A stretch of 64,000 nt of DNA from Streptomyces sp. R302 (GCF_012927245.1 NZ_JABBGE010000001.1:835513-899512), one strand, 5' to 3'; counted from the stretch's first letter, positions 1-14,439 are shown. Program-made: numbers and translations. Notes: a model not told the origin generated them from the letters alone.

Positions 1-62
1 GAATTTCGGCAACTTCTTGCGAACAGCTCTCGACACGACAGGGACGTCGTCCAGGAGGAAGC

Positions 63-1778
63 ATGGCAAGAAAGACCGTGGCCGCTGCACTCGCCCTCGT
101 GGCGGGAGCCGCTGCGGCCGTCACGGCGAACGCCCCGGCCCAGGCCACCCCGCCGGGAACCAAGGACGTCACCGCGGTGATGTTCGAGTGGAACTTCGCC
201 TCCGTGGCCCGTGAGTGCACCGACCGCCTCGGCCCCGCCGGCTACGGATACGTCCAGGTCTCCCCGCCCCAGGAGCACCTCCAGGGCAGCCAGTGGTGGA
301 CCTCGTACCAGCCCGTCAGCTACAGGATCGCCGGCCGGCTCGGGGACCGCACCGCCTTCAAGAACATGATCGACACCTGCCACGCCGCCGGCGTGAAGGT
401 GGTCGCGGACTCGGTCATCAACCACATGGCCAACGGCTCCGGCACGGGAACGGGCGGGACCCCGTTCTCCAAGTACGACTACCCGGGCCTCTACTCCGGC
501 TCCGACATGGACGACTGCCGGGCCACCATCTCGAACTACCAGGACCGGGCCGACGTCCAGAACTGCGAGCTCGTCGGCCTCCCCGACCTCGACACGGGCG
601 AGGAGTACGTCCGCGGGAAGATCGCCGGCTACCTCAACGACCTGCTCTCGCTGGGCGTCGACGGCTTCCGCGTCGACGCCGCCAAGCACATGCCGGCCGC
701 CGACCTCGCCGCCATCAAGGCCAAGCTGACGAATCCTTCCGTCTACTGGAAGCTGGAGGCCATCCACGGCGCCGGCGAGGCCGTCTCCCCGAGCGAGTAC
801 CTCGGCAGCGGCGACGTCCAGGAGTTCCGCTACGCCCGCGACCTCAAGCGCGTCCTGCAGAACGAGAAGCTCGCCTACCTGAAGAACTTCGGCGAGGCCT
901 GGGGCCACATGCCCTCCGGCCAGTCCGCCGTCTTCGTCGACAACCACGACACCGAGCGCGGCGGCGACACCCTGAACTACAAGGACGGCGCGAACTACAC
1001 CCTCGCCTCCGTCTTCATGCTCGCCTGGCCCTACGGCTCCCCGGACGTCCACTCCGGCTACGAGTGGACCGACAAGGACGCCGGCCCGCCCAACGGCGGC
1101 CAGGTGAACGCCTGTTACAGCGACGGCTGGAAGTGCCAGCACGCCTGGCGCGAGATCTCCTCCATGGTCGCCTTCCGCAACACCGCCCGCGGCGAGGCCG
1201 TCACGAACTGGTGGGACAACGGCAACAACGCGATCGCGTTCGGCCGCGGCTCCAAGGCGTACGTGGCCATCAACCACGAGTCCTCCGCCCTGACCCGCAC
1301 CTTCCAGAGCTCCCTCCCGGCCGGCACCTACTGCGACGTCCAGTCGAACACCGCCGTGACCGTCAACGCCTCCGGCCAGTTCACCGCCACCCTGGGCGCC
1401 GACACCGCCCTCGCCCTGCACGTGAACGCCATGAGCTGCGGCGGCGGCACCACTCCCACCACCCCGCCGACCACGCCCCCCGCCACCACCGGCGCCTCCT
1501 TCAACGTCACCGCCACCACCGCGATGGGCCAGAACATCCACGTGGTCGGCAACCGCGCCGAGCTCGGCAACTGGGCCCCGGCCGCCGCCCTCAAGCTCGA
1601 CCCCGCCACCTACCCGGTGTGGAAGCTGACGGTGAACCTGCCCGCCGGAACGTCCTTCGAGTACAAGTACATCCGCAAGGACGCGGCCGGGAACGTCACC
1701 TGGGAGTCCGGCGCCAACCGCACCGCGACCGTCCCCGCCTCCGGCCAGGTCGTCCTGAACGACACCTTCCGCAGCTGA
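63..1778 (+). CDS. Secreted alpha-amylase, GH13 with C-terminal CBM20
   Basis: Extracellular endo-acting enzyme that hydrolyses alpha-1,4 bonds of starch. The 571-residue product starts with a Sec signal peptide (basic MARK, Ala-rich core, cleavage near APAQA-T at about residue 29). The four GH13 motifs are visible: DSVINH at 116-121, GFRVDAAKH near 201 with the nucleophile Asp, KLEAI near 231 with the acid/base Glu, and FVDNHD near 292. A Thr/Pro linker at about 462-477 joins a starch-binding CBM20 domain (about 478-571). The ATG is set by an AGGAGG six bases upstream. The next gene is a second starch-degrading enzyme on the same strand, but a strong hairpin separates the two. Family assignment is firm; whether the main products are maltose or longer oligosaccharides cannot be read here. 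Confidence 0.95.
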   Translation: MARKTVAAALALVAGAAAAVTANAPAQATPPGTKDVTAVMFEWNFASVARECTDRLGPAGYGYVQVSPPQEHLQGSQWWTSYQPVSYRIAGRLGDRTAFKNMIDTCHAAGVKVVADSVINHMANGSGTGTGGTPFSKYDYPGLYSGSDMDDCRATISNYQDRADVQNCELVGLPDLDTGEEYVRGKIAGYLNDLLSLGVDGFRVDAAKHMPAADLAAIKAKLTNPSVYWKLEAIHGAGEAVSPSEYLGSGDVQEFRYARDLKRVLQNEKLAYLKNFGEAWGHMPSGQSAVFVDNHDTERGGDTLNYKDGANYTLASVFMLAWPYGSPDVHSGYEWTDKDAGPPNGGQVNACYSDGWKCQHAWREISSMVAFRNTARGEAVTNWWDNGNNAIAFGRGSKAYVAINHESSALTRTFQSSLPAGTYCDVQSNTAVTVNASGQFTATLGADTALALHVNAMSCGGGTTPTTPPTTPPATTGASFNVTATTAMGQNIHVVGNRAELGNWAPAAALKLDPATYPVWKLTVNLPAGTSFEYKYIRKDAAGNVTWESGANRTATVPASGQVVLNDTFRS

Positions 1779-1800
1779 GCCGAGCTGAGCTGAGCTGAGC
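1775..1800. repeat. Pentanucleotide GAGCT/GCTGA tandem run
   Basis: About four near-perfect copies of a 5-base unit begin in the stop codon of the amylase gene and continue into the spacer. It is non-coding and is probably a slippage product. It sits just before the hairpin at 1815. Confidence 0.6.
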
Positions 1801-1814
1801 CCCCTCCCTCCGCA

Positions 1815-1838
1815 GGGCCGCCCCGACCGGGGCGGCCC
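1815..1838 (+). terminator. Terminator hairpin after the amylase gene
   Basis: A perfect 10 bp GC stem (GGGCCGCCCC paired with GGGGCGGCCC) with a GACC loop lies 36 bases after the amylase stop and 28 bases before the pullulanase start, followed by a pyrimidine run. It would separate or attenuate transcription between the two genes. Confidence 0.6.
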
Positions 1839-1866
1839 CCTCTTCCCGTACCTCCAGGGAGCCCCC

Positions 1867-7164
<5,298 letters not shown>

Positions 7165-7178
7165 CCAAGTCGTCGCGA

Positions 7179-7210
7179 AGGTCCCGGCCGTCCTTGTGCG
7201 GCCGGGACCT
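7179..7210 (+). terminator. Terminator hairpin after the pullulanase gene
   Basis: A perfect 12 bp stem (AGGTCCCGGCCG with its complement) and an 8-base loop starts 15 bases after the stop codon. Confidence 0.65.
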
Positions 7211-7259
7211 CCGTGGTGACGCTGTGGCCGGACACCCCGTACGAGCACGAGAGGCCGTC

Positions 7260-7592
7260 ATGCCGCAGATCACCGTCGACCATTCCGTCCCCTTCGACCG
7301 GCGGGCCTTCGCGCTCGACCTCCACGGCCTCGTCGCGGAGACCGTCAGCACCTCCGTCGGCAACTGCAAGACCCGCTTCCGGGAGGTCGCGGAGACCTTC
7401 GTCGCCGACGGCACCACCGACGCCGCGATGGTCAACGTCGAGATCGCCTTCGCCTCCGGGCGGACCGACGCGCTCAAGACCCACCTCGCGCAGGGCGTGC
7501 TCGCCCTGCTGCACCGGCACCTCAAGGGCGCCGAAGGGGTACGCCTCGCCGTCGAGGTCCGCGACCTGGAGAAGGCCTACCGCAGGGTCTGA
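7260..7592 (+). CDS. 5-carboxymethyl-2-hydroxymuconate delta-isomerase-like tautomerase
   Basis: A 110-residue protein of the CHMI family in the tautomerase superfamily. The mature protein would start with Pro2 (MPQI), the usual catalytic base after Met removal. Overall length and the C-terminal block (HLAQGVLALLHRHL and LAVEVRDLEKAYRR) fit the family. The ATG is preceded by GAGAGG at a normal distance, which argues against the much longer open frame that runs in from upstream. No homoprotocatechuate-degradation gene is nearby, so the physiological substrate is uncertain. The 3' end overlaps the convergent TetR gene by 16 bases. Confidence 0.8.
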   Translation: MPQITVDHSVPFDRRAFALDLHGLVAETVSTSVGNCKTRFREVAETFVADGTTDAAMVNVEIAFASGRTDALKTHLAQGVLALLHRHLKGAEGVRLAVEVRDLEKAYRRV

Positions 7593-8305
7593 TCCGGCAC
7601 GGCGGGCAGGGGGGCCGGCGGCGCCAGTTCGAGCAGCCGGCCCACCAGCTCGGCGAACGGACCGTCCGCCGGCTCCTCGGCGAGCACCGCCGTCAGCACC
7701 TTCGCCGTCTGCTCGTCGTGGACCGCGCTCACCGCCGTCAGCGCCGCGAAGTCGTGCACCAGCTTCCGCTCCAGCTCCGCGCGCGGCACCCGCCGCCCGT
7801 CCAGCCACAGCAGCGCCGTCGACTCCGCGAGCGACACCCAGGACCGCACGACCAGTTCGAGCCGCGGCGACGGCTCCGCCACCCCGAGATGGGCCACGAT
7901 CTGCTCGTACGCGGCCTGCCGCACCTCGTCGATCATCGCGTTGGTCGTCGACGAACCCACCGCGGGACCGCCCCGCATCAGCGCCGCGAAACCGGGCCCG
8001 TGGTCGTCGACGAAGTCGAAGAACCGGCCCATCACCCGCAGCAGCCGCGCCCCGAGGGGGCCCTGCGGCGGCTCCAGGAAGCGGGCCGCGAGCTCGTCGG
8101 CCGCGCGCCGCAGCGCCGCCTCGTACAGGCTCTGCTTGCCGGGGAAGTAGTGGTAGACCAGCGGCCGGGAGATGCCCGCGGCGGCGGCTATCTCGTCGAT
8201 GGAGACCTCGTCGGGGGAGCGGCTGCTGAAGAGTTCGAGGGCCACCCCGATCAGCTGCTGCTTGCGCTCCTCGACGCCCATCCTGCGCCGCACACCGGTC
8301 GTCAT
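7577..8305 (-). CDS. TetR family transcriptional regulator
   Basis: A 242-residue regulator. The N-terminal helix-turn-helix is at about 20-65 (SIDEIAAAAGISRPLVYHYF), with the YHYFPGK recognition-helix pattern typical of TetR. The C-terminal ligand domain is unassigned. It is divergent from the small membrane protein gene at 8343 with a 37-base gap, so that gene or the regulator itself is the likely target. The ligand is unknown. Confidence 0.9.
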   Translation of the reverse strand: MTTGVRRRMGVEERKQQLIGVALELFSSRSPDEVSIDEIAAAAGISRPLVYHYFPGKQSLYEAALRRAADELAARFLEPPQGPLGARLLRVMGRFFDFVDDHGPGFAALMRGGPAVGSSTTNAMIDEVRQAAYEQIVAHLGVAEPSPRLELVVRSWVSLAESTALLWLDGRRVPRAELERKLVHDFAALTAVSAVHDEQTAKVLTAVLAEEPADGPFAELVGRLLELAPPAPLPAVPDQTLR

Positions 8306-8342
8306 ACGAACAGCCTATCGGGGTCCGTTACGCTCCTCGTCC

Positions 8343-8723
8343 ATGACAGCTTCCGACCAGGACACCCCGGCCGCCGAGAACCCCGAGAAGCCCGAGCCCG
8401 ACGCCGCAGCGGAGGAGCGGGAACCGGAGGAGCCGGACGAGGAGCCGGAGGAGCCCGCGCCCGGCGAGGGCATGACGCCCAAGCAGGCGAGACGGCTGCG
8501 CGTGGCGGCCGCCTCGGTCCTGCTGGTGGCGATGGGCGTGATCCTGGTGATCCGCCTCGCGAGCCGCACCTCCGTGCTGGTCGTCGGCGTCTACGGCCTC
8601 GCGATGATCCTCTGCGGGATCGTCATCGAGCTGGCCCGCAACGGCCGTACCCGGCTCGGCACCTGGCTGCTCGTGGGCGGCCTCGCGGCCGCCCTCGCCT
8701 TCGACTGGCTGATCCTGCCCTGA
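8343..8723 (+). CDS. Small membrane protein with acidic N-terminus
   Basis: A 126-residue protein. Residues 1-45 are rich in Glu, Pro and Ala and strongly acidic. Three hydrophobic segments follow (about 53-70, 75-92 and 104-124), predicting a cytoplasmic acidic tail and three membrane passes. The ATG at 8343 is chosen because it gives the compact conserved form; an earlier in-frame start would overlap the divergent TetR gene. No clear ribosome binding site is seen, so it may be leaderless. Function not recognised. Confidence 0.7.
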   Translation: MTASDQDTPAAENPEKPEPDAAAEEREPEEPDEEPEEPAPGEGMTPKQARRLRVAAASVLLVAMGVILVIRLASRTSVLVVGVYGLAMILCGIVIELARNGRTRLGTWLLVGGLAAALAFDWLILP

Positions 8724-8805
8724 CGCCCCAGAGCCACGGACGCCCAGAGCCACGGACGCCCAGAGCCACGGACACCCAGGGCCCCGGACGCCCCGGAGCC
8801 CCGGA
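8724..8805. repeat. Five tandem 16-17 bp repeats between convergent genes
   Basis: Five head-to-tail units of CGCCCAGAGCCACGGA or close variants (8724-8740, 8741-8756, 8757-8772, 8773-8788, 8789-8805) fill the spacer between the stops of the membrane protein and the flavin reductase. The first three are nearly identical and the last two are diverged. Confidence 0.85.
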
Positions 8806-8809
8806 CGTC

Positions 8810-9871
8810 CTAGAGATCCAGGACGAGCTTCTTCCCGGCGCAGCGCGACACGCAGATCAGCATCGAGTCCGCCCGCTCCGCGTCGGTGAGCAGCTCGTCC
8901 CGGTGGTCGACCTCGCCCTCCAGAACGGTCTGCCGGCAGGTGCCGCAGAAGCCCTGCGTGCAGGAGTACATGAGGCCCGGCACCTCCTCCCGTACGGCCG
9001 CGAGCACCGACCGGTCGGCGGCGACGGCCACCGTCCGCCCGGAGCGCCGGAGTTCGACCTCGAAGGCGGTGCCGCCGGCCGGGGCGAGCGCCGAGAAGCG
9101 CTCCAGGCGGGCGGTACGGCCCTCCGGCAGCGCGGCGGAGACGGCGTCCATCAGCCCGTCGGGGCCGCAGCAGTAGACCTGCGTCTCGGCCGGCACCTGC
9201 GCCAGGAAGGACAGGTCCGGATACCCGTCCTCGTCCTCCGCGACCACCGTCACCCGGTCCCCGCCGAGACGGAGCAGATCGGCCAGGTACGGCATCGAGG
9301 CGCGGGACCGTCCGCAGTACACGAGCCGCCAGTCCGCGCCCGCCGCCTCCGCGGCCCTGACCATGGGCAGGACCGGGGTGATCCCGATGCCGCCGGCGAC
9401 GAAGGCGTACGCGGGGGAGTCGACCAGCGGGAAGCGGTTGCGCGGTCCCCGGATCTCGATCTCGGCGCCCTCGTGGAGCTGTTCGTGCACCTCGCGCGAG
9501 CCGCCCCGGCCGCCCCGCTCCTCCTCGATGAGCCGGGTCGCGATCCGGTAGACGCCGGCCTGGGCCGGGTCGCCGCAGAGCGAGTACTGCCGCACCTGCC
9601 CGGAGGGAAGCACGACGTCGATGTGGGCGCCGGGCTCCCAGGACGGCAACCGCTCGCCCTCCAGGCGCAGTTCGACGACGCCCTCGGCGGGGACGGCCCG
9701 GCCGGTGACGAGCACCCGGCGCGGGACGGTCGCCCCGCGCCCGTACCCGGAGACCGGCGTCTCCAGGGACGGCATCGGCCACAGCGGCGCGGTCGTCATC
9801 CGCGAGCGGACCGCCCGGCGGACGAGGAGCGCGGCGCCGGCGACGAGCGCGACGGTGGTGAACCGGGCCAT
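8810..9871 (-). CDS. Flavin reductase with C-terminal 2Fe-2S ferredoxin domain
   Basis: A 353-residue electron-transfer protein of the phthalate dioxygenase reductase type. The flavin-binding motif RQYSL is at 94-98 and the pyridine nucleotide motif GGIGITP at 160-166. The C-terminal plant-type 2Fe-2S domain has Cys304, Cys309, Cys312 and Cys340 in the C-x4-C-x2-C spacing. A short hydrophobic N-terminus (about 7-20) might anchor it. The start overlaps the stop of the upstream gene at 9871 by one base, so the two are cotranscribed and translationally coupled. It probably passes electrons from NAD(P)H to the diiron-like partner encoded just upstream; that pairing is inference. Confidence 0.88.
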   Translation of the reverse strand: MARFTTVALVAGAALLVRRAVRSRMTTAPLWPMPSLETPVSGYGRGATVPRRVLVTGRAVPAEGVVELRLEGERLPSWEPGAHIDVVLPSGQVRQYSLCGDPAQAGVYRIATRLIEEERGGRGGSREVHEQLHEGAEIEIRGPRNRFPLVDSPAYAFVAGGIGITPVLPMVRAAEAAGADWRLVYCGRSRASMPYLADLLRLGGDRVTVVAEDEDGYPDLSFLAQVPAETQVYCCGPDGLMDAVSAALPEGRTARLERFSALAPAGGTAFEVELRRSGRTVAVAADRSVLAAVREEVPGLMYSCTQGFCGTCRQTVLEGEVDHRDELLTDAERADSMLICVSRCAGKKLVLDL

Positions 9872-10782
9872 CAGCGGCCTCCGTTGGCGCCGGGGGAGGA
9901 GGCGAGGTAGGCGACGGCCTGCGCGGTGTCACCCTCCTGGGAGGGGTGGTAGGCGCGGCTCAGGTAGCGGGGTATCGAGCGCAGCACGTCCGGGGTGGCG
10001 GGCAGCACGCCCTCGCGGCCCCTGCGGTAGAAGTCCGCCCAGGACGCCTTGGGGTCGAGCAGGCTCGGGTCGTTCTCCAGGAAGAAGCGGACCCCGCGCT
10101 GCCAGAGGAAGACCAGCGCGCCGAAGGCGAGCGCCCAGGTGCGGGCGCGGCGCCGGTAGCCGCCGTCGAGGTGCATGAACAGCTCGAAGGCGACCGCCCG
10201 GTGCTCGACCTCCTCGGCGCCGTGCCAGCGCAGCAGGTCCATCATCATCGGGTCGGCGCCCCGCCGGTCGAGCTCCTCGGCGTTGAGCACCCAGTCGCCG
10301 AGGAAGGCGGTGTAGTGCTCGATCGCGGCGATCAGCGCGACCCGCTCCATCAGCCACCAGCGGCGGGCCCGGCCCGGCGGCAGCGTCCGGTCGCCGAGCA
10401 GCTTCTCGAAGAACCAGTCGACCTGCGCGGTGTACGGCGTCGGGTCGAGCCCCTGCCCGCGCAGGTGCGGCAGCACGTCGTCGTGCGCCTGCGAGTGCAC
10501 GGCCTCCTGCCCGATGAAGCCGATGACGTCCTCGCGCAGCCGGTCGTCGGTGATGTACGGCAGCGCCTGCTGGTAGACGTGCACGAACCACCGCTCCCCG
10601 GCCGGGAGGAGCAGGTGCAGCACGTTGATCGTGTGCGTGGTGAAGGGGTCGCCGGGAACCCAGTGGAGAGGTGTCTCCCGCCAGTCGAAGGCGACCTTGC
10701 GCGCCTTGAGCTCGACGTGCTCCGACGCCACCGGTGCAGGCTGCGTATTAGACATGACGTCAATGTACTGAGGAGTAAGCAC
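9871..10782 (-). CDS. Predicted metal-dependent hydrolase (COG3687-like), diiron-like helical protein
   Basis: A protein of up to 303 residues resembling the COG3687/PF10118 group. Conserved Glu/His clusters (QEAVHSQAHD, IEHYTAFLGD, HGAEEVEHRAVAFE) look like ferritin-like diiron ligands, so an oxygenase or desaturase-like role is as plausible as the family name hydrolase. It overlaps the downstream 2Fe-2S reductase by one base, which supports a redox partnership. The start is ambiguous: GTG at 10782 gives MLTPQYIDV before the ATG at 10755 (MSNTQ). Neither has a clear ribosome binding site, and 10755 may be the true start. Confidence 0.75.
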   Translation of the reverse strand: MLTPQYIDVMSNTQPAPVASEHVELKARKVAFDWRETPLHWVPGDPFTTHTINVLHLLLPAGERWFVHVYQQALPYITDDRLREDVIGFIGQEAVHSQAHDDVLPHLRGQGLDPTPYTAQVDWFFEKLLGDRTLPPGRARRWWLMERVALIAAIEHYTAFLGDWVLNAEELDRRGADPMMMDLLRWHGAEEVEHRAVAFELFMHLDGGYRRRARTWALAFGALVFLWQRGVRFFLENDPSLLDPKASWADFYRRGREGVLPATPDVLRSIPRYLSRAYHPSQEGDTAQAVAYLASSPGANGGR

Positions 10783-10816
10783 GGGGAACAGACTCGTGCA
10801 GACGCTTTTTGGGCGA

Positions 10817-11131
10817 GGGCTACGGGCGTGGGGCCCCGCCCCGTCGCGGGCGTCCGGGGAGGGCTACGGGCGCGGGCCTGCCCCTCCCGCGCGTCCGGGT
10901 TCAGCCGGGGTACGGGGGAGGGAGTACGGGCGCGGGCTCGTCCCCTCCCGGGCGTCCGGGTTCAGCGGAGGGCGGGCATCCGGCGGCCGTCCTTCAGGGT
11001 CGCGCTCGGCTCAGCCGGGGGGCGGGGGACGGCGGAAGGGTTGCGAGCGCGAGCTCGTCCCCTCCCGGGCGTCCGGGTTCAGCGGAGGGCGGGCATCCGG
11101 CGGCCGTCCTTCAACGTCGCGCTCAGCTCCG
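10817..11131. repeat. Degenerate repeat array with duplicated 3' end of the adjacent gene
   Basis: Two 61-base blocks are identical, 10936-10996 and 11053-11113, 117 bases apart, and similarity extends a further 15-20 bases on each side. The second copy contains the stop and last 11 codons of the gene at 11079; the first is a non-coding copy of the same end. A third, weaker copy lies near 10863-10905, and shorter CTACGGGCG and GGGCGTCCGGG pieces recur from 10817. This fills the spacer between two minus-strand genes. Confidence 0.85.
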
Positions 11132-13436
11132 CGCGGGCGCCCGCCGGCGCCTTCGCCGCCAGGACCGGCCCCGCGGCCCGGGCCGTGACCCCGCCCTCGA
11201 CCCGCACCGACGCCACGTCAGGGCCGCCCGCGGCAAGCACGTACCAGCCGCCGGCCGGCGCCTGCCACAACGCCCCGGCCAGCACCCTCGGCTCCCGCAG
11301 CCCGCACGCGGGCGCGTCCTGCGCACGGGAGGCGAGCGCGGCCGGGACCTTCGGGTCCGGCGGCAGGAACTGGGCGAGGACCCGGCTGCCGGTGCCCCGC
11401 CAGGTCTCCGCCCGGGTGCACACCCAGGCCGCCCGCCCCGCGCCCTCCGGCAGCGGCTGCCGGGCGAACCGCCAGGCCCGCACCGAGCCCACCCCCTGCC
11501 CGAGGACCGTCGTCAGCTGGCACGCCGTCCGCGCCCAGACCGCCCGCGCCTCGCGGCCCGTGGCGTCCACGGGCGCGCCGGGCGGCCCCCACAGCAGCCG
11601 GGCCGGCACCAGCTCGCCGAGGTCGCCGAGCAGCCGGCCGCCGGAGTCGTCCGTCACCTGGAGGGTGTTCCACCGCGCGCACTCCTTCGCGAGTGCGGGG
11701 CTCGGCACCGCGTCGGTCACCCCGTGCCCGTCCCGCCCCAGCGCCCACGGCTCCTTGGCGGGCATCAGTAGATCCCGTACGGCCGTCCCGGTCACCCACG
11801 GCGCGGTCAGATACCGCACGTTGCCCGCCGCCCGCGTCACCACGACCGCGCTCGCGCCGGGCCCTTCCGCGCCGTCGGTACGGGCGAAGTCGAGCGCGGC
11901 GCCGGCCGTCCCCTCCACCGGCTCGGCGTACCGCACGATCCGCAGCCCGTCGTGGAACAGCACCACCCGGGCCGCGTCCACCCGCCCCGCGAACAGCAGC
12001 TGCGGCGGCCCCATCGGCGGCCCGACCGGCGTGCCCGGCGTCGCCGAGGACGCCACCGCCCCGCCGGGCCGCGCCCACACCGCGAGCGCCCGCCGCAGCA
12101 GCGGCGCGTCCCCGGCGAGCTCCCCGCGCGCCGGCCACACCGAGAAGTCCCGCCGTACGGCGCCGGGCCAGACGGCCGGCGCGACCCGCTTCACCTTCGC
12201 CGGGTCGAGCGCCGCCTCGGCGGCGGGGTTACGGGCGTAACTCGGCGCCGCAGCACCGTTTCTGCCCCACCCGTCACCCGGCAGCCCGAGCAGCGTCCCG
12301 CACACCAGCAGCGCCACCACCCCGACGAGCACCGCCCGCCCGTGCTGCCGCCGCCGCAACAGATCCCCGGGCCGCGCCTGCAGCGTGCACGGGTCGAACT
12401 CGGCCGATTCGAGCAACGAGGCCCCACTGAGACGCCGGCGCGCCGCCCGGTCCCCGACCCCGTCGCCACCGGGCCGCGATTCCGCGCGCGGCACGCCGCC
12501 GGCCCCGCCGGTCCCGGCATCCCTCGCCCCGGTGTCTCCGGCCCTCGCCCCGCCGGTCCCACCGGTCCCGGAGACGGCGCCCGCCCCGGCACCTCCCGCC
12601 CCGGTATCTCCGATCCCGCCGGTCCCGGAGACGGCGCCCGCCCCGGTACCTCCGGTCCCCGCCGCGGCCCCCGTCGCCGGCGTGCCGGCCGCCCCCAGCG
12701 GCCCGCCGCCGCGGGTGCGACCGGGCCCGGCCTGTCCGCCCACCCGGTCGGGGCGCTCGCCGGGGCGCTTGCCGGAGTGCTCGCCGGAGCGACCCGGGCC
12801 GGCGGTGGGGCCCTCGGGGCGGCCCTCCGGCCCGCCGGCCGCGAGGCCCTCGCCCTCCTCGGGCGCCTCCGTCTCCTCCAGCGCGGCCAGTTCGGCGAGG
12901 GCCGCCTCCGGATCCCGGGCGCCCGCCACGGCCAGCACCCGGAGGACCTCCGCGTCGCCCTGCCGCTCCAGGCCGCGCAGCACGTACGCGGCGCGGGCCG
13001 GGGCGGAGAGCCGGGCGAGCAGCTGGTCCAGGGCGAGTTCGTCCGCCCCGCCGGCCCGGGGGAACAACCGCAGCCCCCACACCTGCGGCAGCAGCGGCGG
13101 CAACTGCGCCCGGCGCGGCACGGCGAGCCGCCGCAGCGGCAGCCCGGCGACAAGCGCCTGCCGCAGCACTTCGCCCCGCACGTACGCGTACCCGGGATCC
13201 ACCGCGTCCTCGGGCCGCCGGGGCTCCGGTACGGCGGGCCCCGGCACCCGCCGGCGCGGCAGCGCCCGCTGCACCAGCGCGTGCGCGGTCAGCACCCGCC
13301 GTTTGCGGCCCATCGTCGGCGGCAGGACCAGATAGGCGATGCGTACGAGCCGGGGATAGCGCTCGACGAGGGCGGCCTCGGCCTGCTCGACGTCGACGGG
13401 GCCCACGGGCGAGGGAACGAGATCCTGGGTGCTCAC
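11079..13436 (-). CDS. Large single-pass protein, sigma-factor-like N-terminus, unknown function
   Basis: A 785-residue protein. Residues 1-190 (YPRLVRIAYLVLP, then a block ending LALDQLLARLSAPARAAYVLRGLE) resemble the helical layout of ECF sigma-factor-like regions, but I cannot show that they act as one. A long Gly/Ala/Thr-rich low-complexity region (about 200-340) contains near-exact repeats 57 bases apart in the DNA. One membrane segment follows (about 375-395, VLVGVVALLVCGTLLGL), then a roughly 380-residue domain, probably outside the cell, with several Cys and Trp. The GTG start lacks a strong ribosome binding site. Function not recognised; an anti-sigma-like or signalling membrane protein is one possibility. 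Confidence 0.7.
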   Translation of the reverse strand: MSTQDLVPSPVGPVDVEQAEAALVERYPRLVRIAYLVLPPTMGRKRRVLTAHALVQRALPRRRVPGPAVPEPRRPEDAVDPGYAYVRGEVLRQALVAGLPLRRLAVPRRAQLPPLLPQVWGLRLFPRAGGADELALDQLLARLSAPARAAYVLRGLERQGDAEVLRVLAVAGARDPEAALAELAALEETEAPEEGEGLAAGGPEGRPEGPTAGPGRSGEHSGKRPGERPDRVGGQAGPGRTRGGGPLGAAGTPATGAAAGTGGTGAGAVSGTGGIGDTGAGGAGAGAVSGTGGTGGARAGDTGARDAGTGGAGGVPRAESRPGGDGVGDRAARRRLSGASLLESAEFDPCTLQARPGDLLRRRQHGRAVLVGVVALLVCGTLLGLPGDGWGRNGAAAPSYARNPAAEAALDPAKVKRVAPAVWPGAVRRDFSVWPARGELAGDAPLLRRALAVWARPGGAVASSATPGTPVGPPMGPPQLLFAGRVDAARVVLFHDGLRIVRYAEPVEGTAGAALDFARTDGAEGPGASAVVVTRAAGNVRYLTAPWVTGTAVRDLLMPAKEPWALGRDGHGVTDAVPSPALAKECARWNTLQVTDDSGGRLLGDLGELVPARLLWGPPGAPVDATGREARAVWARTACQLTTVLGQGVGSVRAWRFARQPLPEGAGRAAWVCTRAETWRGTGSRVLAQFLPPDPKVPAALASRAQDAPACGLREPRVLAGALWQAPAGGWYVLAAGGPDVASVRVEGGVTARAAGPVLAAKAPAGARAELSATLKDGRRMPALR

Positions 13437-13522
13437 GTTCAGCAGAACGAGCGATTCTTGCGATGGTCACCCCAGGCAGGCCGGGCCCGGGCGGCGCGCG
13501 CCGCCGCCTCCCGCGCGCCGTT

Positions 13523-14323
13523 TCAGGCCGCGTACACCGTCAACCGCTCCCGGAGCAGCGCGATCGTCGCGTCCGGCACCCCGAGCCCGTCCCGTACGTA
13601 CGCCTCCATCGAACCGTGCCGCTCCGCGACCTCCTCAAGGCCCGCGTCCAGGTACTCCGGCAGGACGCCGATCATCGCGAGCGCCAGGTCGGGGTCGCCG
13701 CCCTGGGTGACGAAGCCCTCGATCAGCGGCGCGAACGCGTGCCGCACCGCCGGATTCACCGCCAGGTACTCCTCCCGCACCGTCGCCTCGTCCGCGCCGA
13801 GCAGCGCGAGCACCACCGTCGCCGCCCAGCCCGTACGGTCCTTGCCGGCCGTGCAGTGGAAGAGCAGCGGCCCGGCGCCCGGCGTCGCCAGCTCGACGAG
13901 CAGGGCGCGGTAGGAGGCGCGGGCGGAGGGGCTGCCGACGAAGGCCCGGTAGGTGCCCCGCATCGCCTCGATGATCCGCCCGCCCCCGAGGTGCTGCTCG
14001 GCGAGCGCCGGATCGGTGAGCAGCGTCTTCAGCCGCGCGGCCGGCGGCAGCCCGCTCGCCGCCAGGTGGTCGGCGAGCACGTCCGCGACGAGCAGCCGGG
14101 CGCCGTCCGGCAGCCGGTCGGGCCGGTCGGCGCGCTCGGCGGCGGTCCGCAGGTCGACGACGGTCCGCAGCTTCAGCCCCGCCACCGCGGCCTCGTCCGG
14201 CTCCAGCCGGTCCAGCTGCGCCGACCGCAGCACCAGGCCGCCCCGCACCGACCGCCCGTCCCCCAGCGGCACTCCGCCGAGGTCCCGGAGGTTGGCGACG
14301 GAGGCGGCGGCGATCGCGGGCAT
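13523..14323 (-). CDS. Tyrosine-protein phosphatase, bacterial DSP-like
   Basis: A 266-residue phosphatase with the active-site loop HCTAGKDRTG at 156-165 (Cys157 nucleophile, Arg163) and an N-terminal NLRDLGG block, as in the PF13350 family related to Mycobacterium PtpB. It should hydrolyse phosphotyrosine or phosphoinositide-type substrates. The start at 14323 is set by GGAGG nine bases upstream; an in-frame ATG 30 bases earlier has no such site. No partner kinase is nearby. Confidence 0.9.
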   Translation of the reverse strand: MPAIAAASVANLRDLGGVPLGDGRSVRGGLVLRSAQLDRLEPDEAAVAGLKLRTVVDLRTAAERADRPDRLPDGARLLVADVLADHLAASGLPPAARLKTLLTDPALAEQHLGGGRIIEAMRGTYRAFVGSPSARASYRALLVELATPGAGPLLFHCTAGKDRTGWAATVVLALLGADEATVREEYLAVNPAVRHAFAPLIEGFVTQGGDPDLALAMIGVLPEYLDAGLEEVAERHGSMEAYVRDGLGVPDATIALLRERLTVYAA

Positions 14324-14439
14324 GGGCGGTACTCCTCCGAGGGGACAGGGCACTCTCTCCCGACCGTAACGGCCGGATCCCCACTCGGCACCAGCAGGCG
14401 GAGTAGTCCGTTCCGTACCACCGGGAGGCGGTCTGTCCG

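Noticed and set aside
1..62. MalR operator before the amylase gene
   Set aside because: A CTTGCGAA-like word is present but no convincing paired half-site; the promoter mostly lies outside the window.
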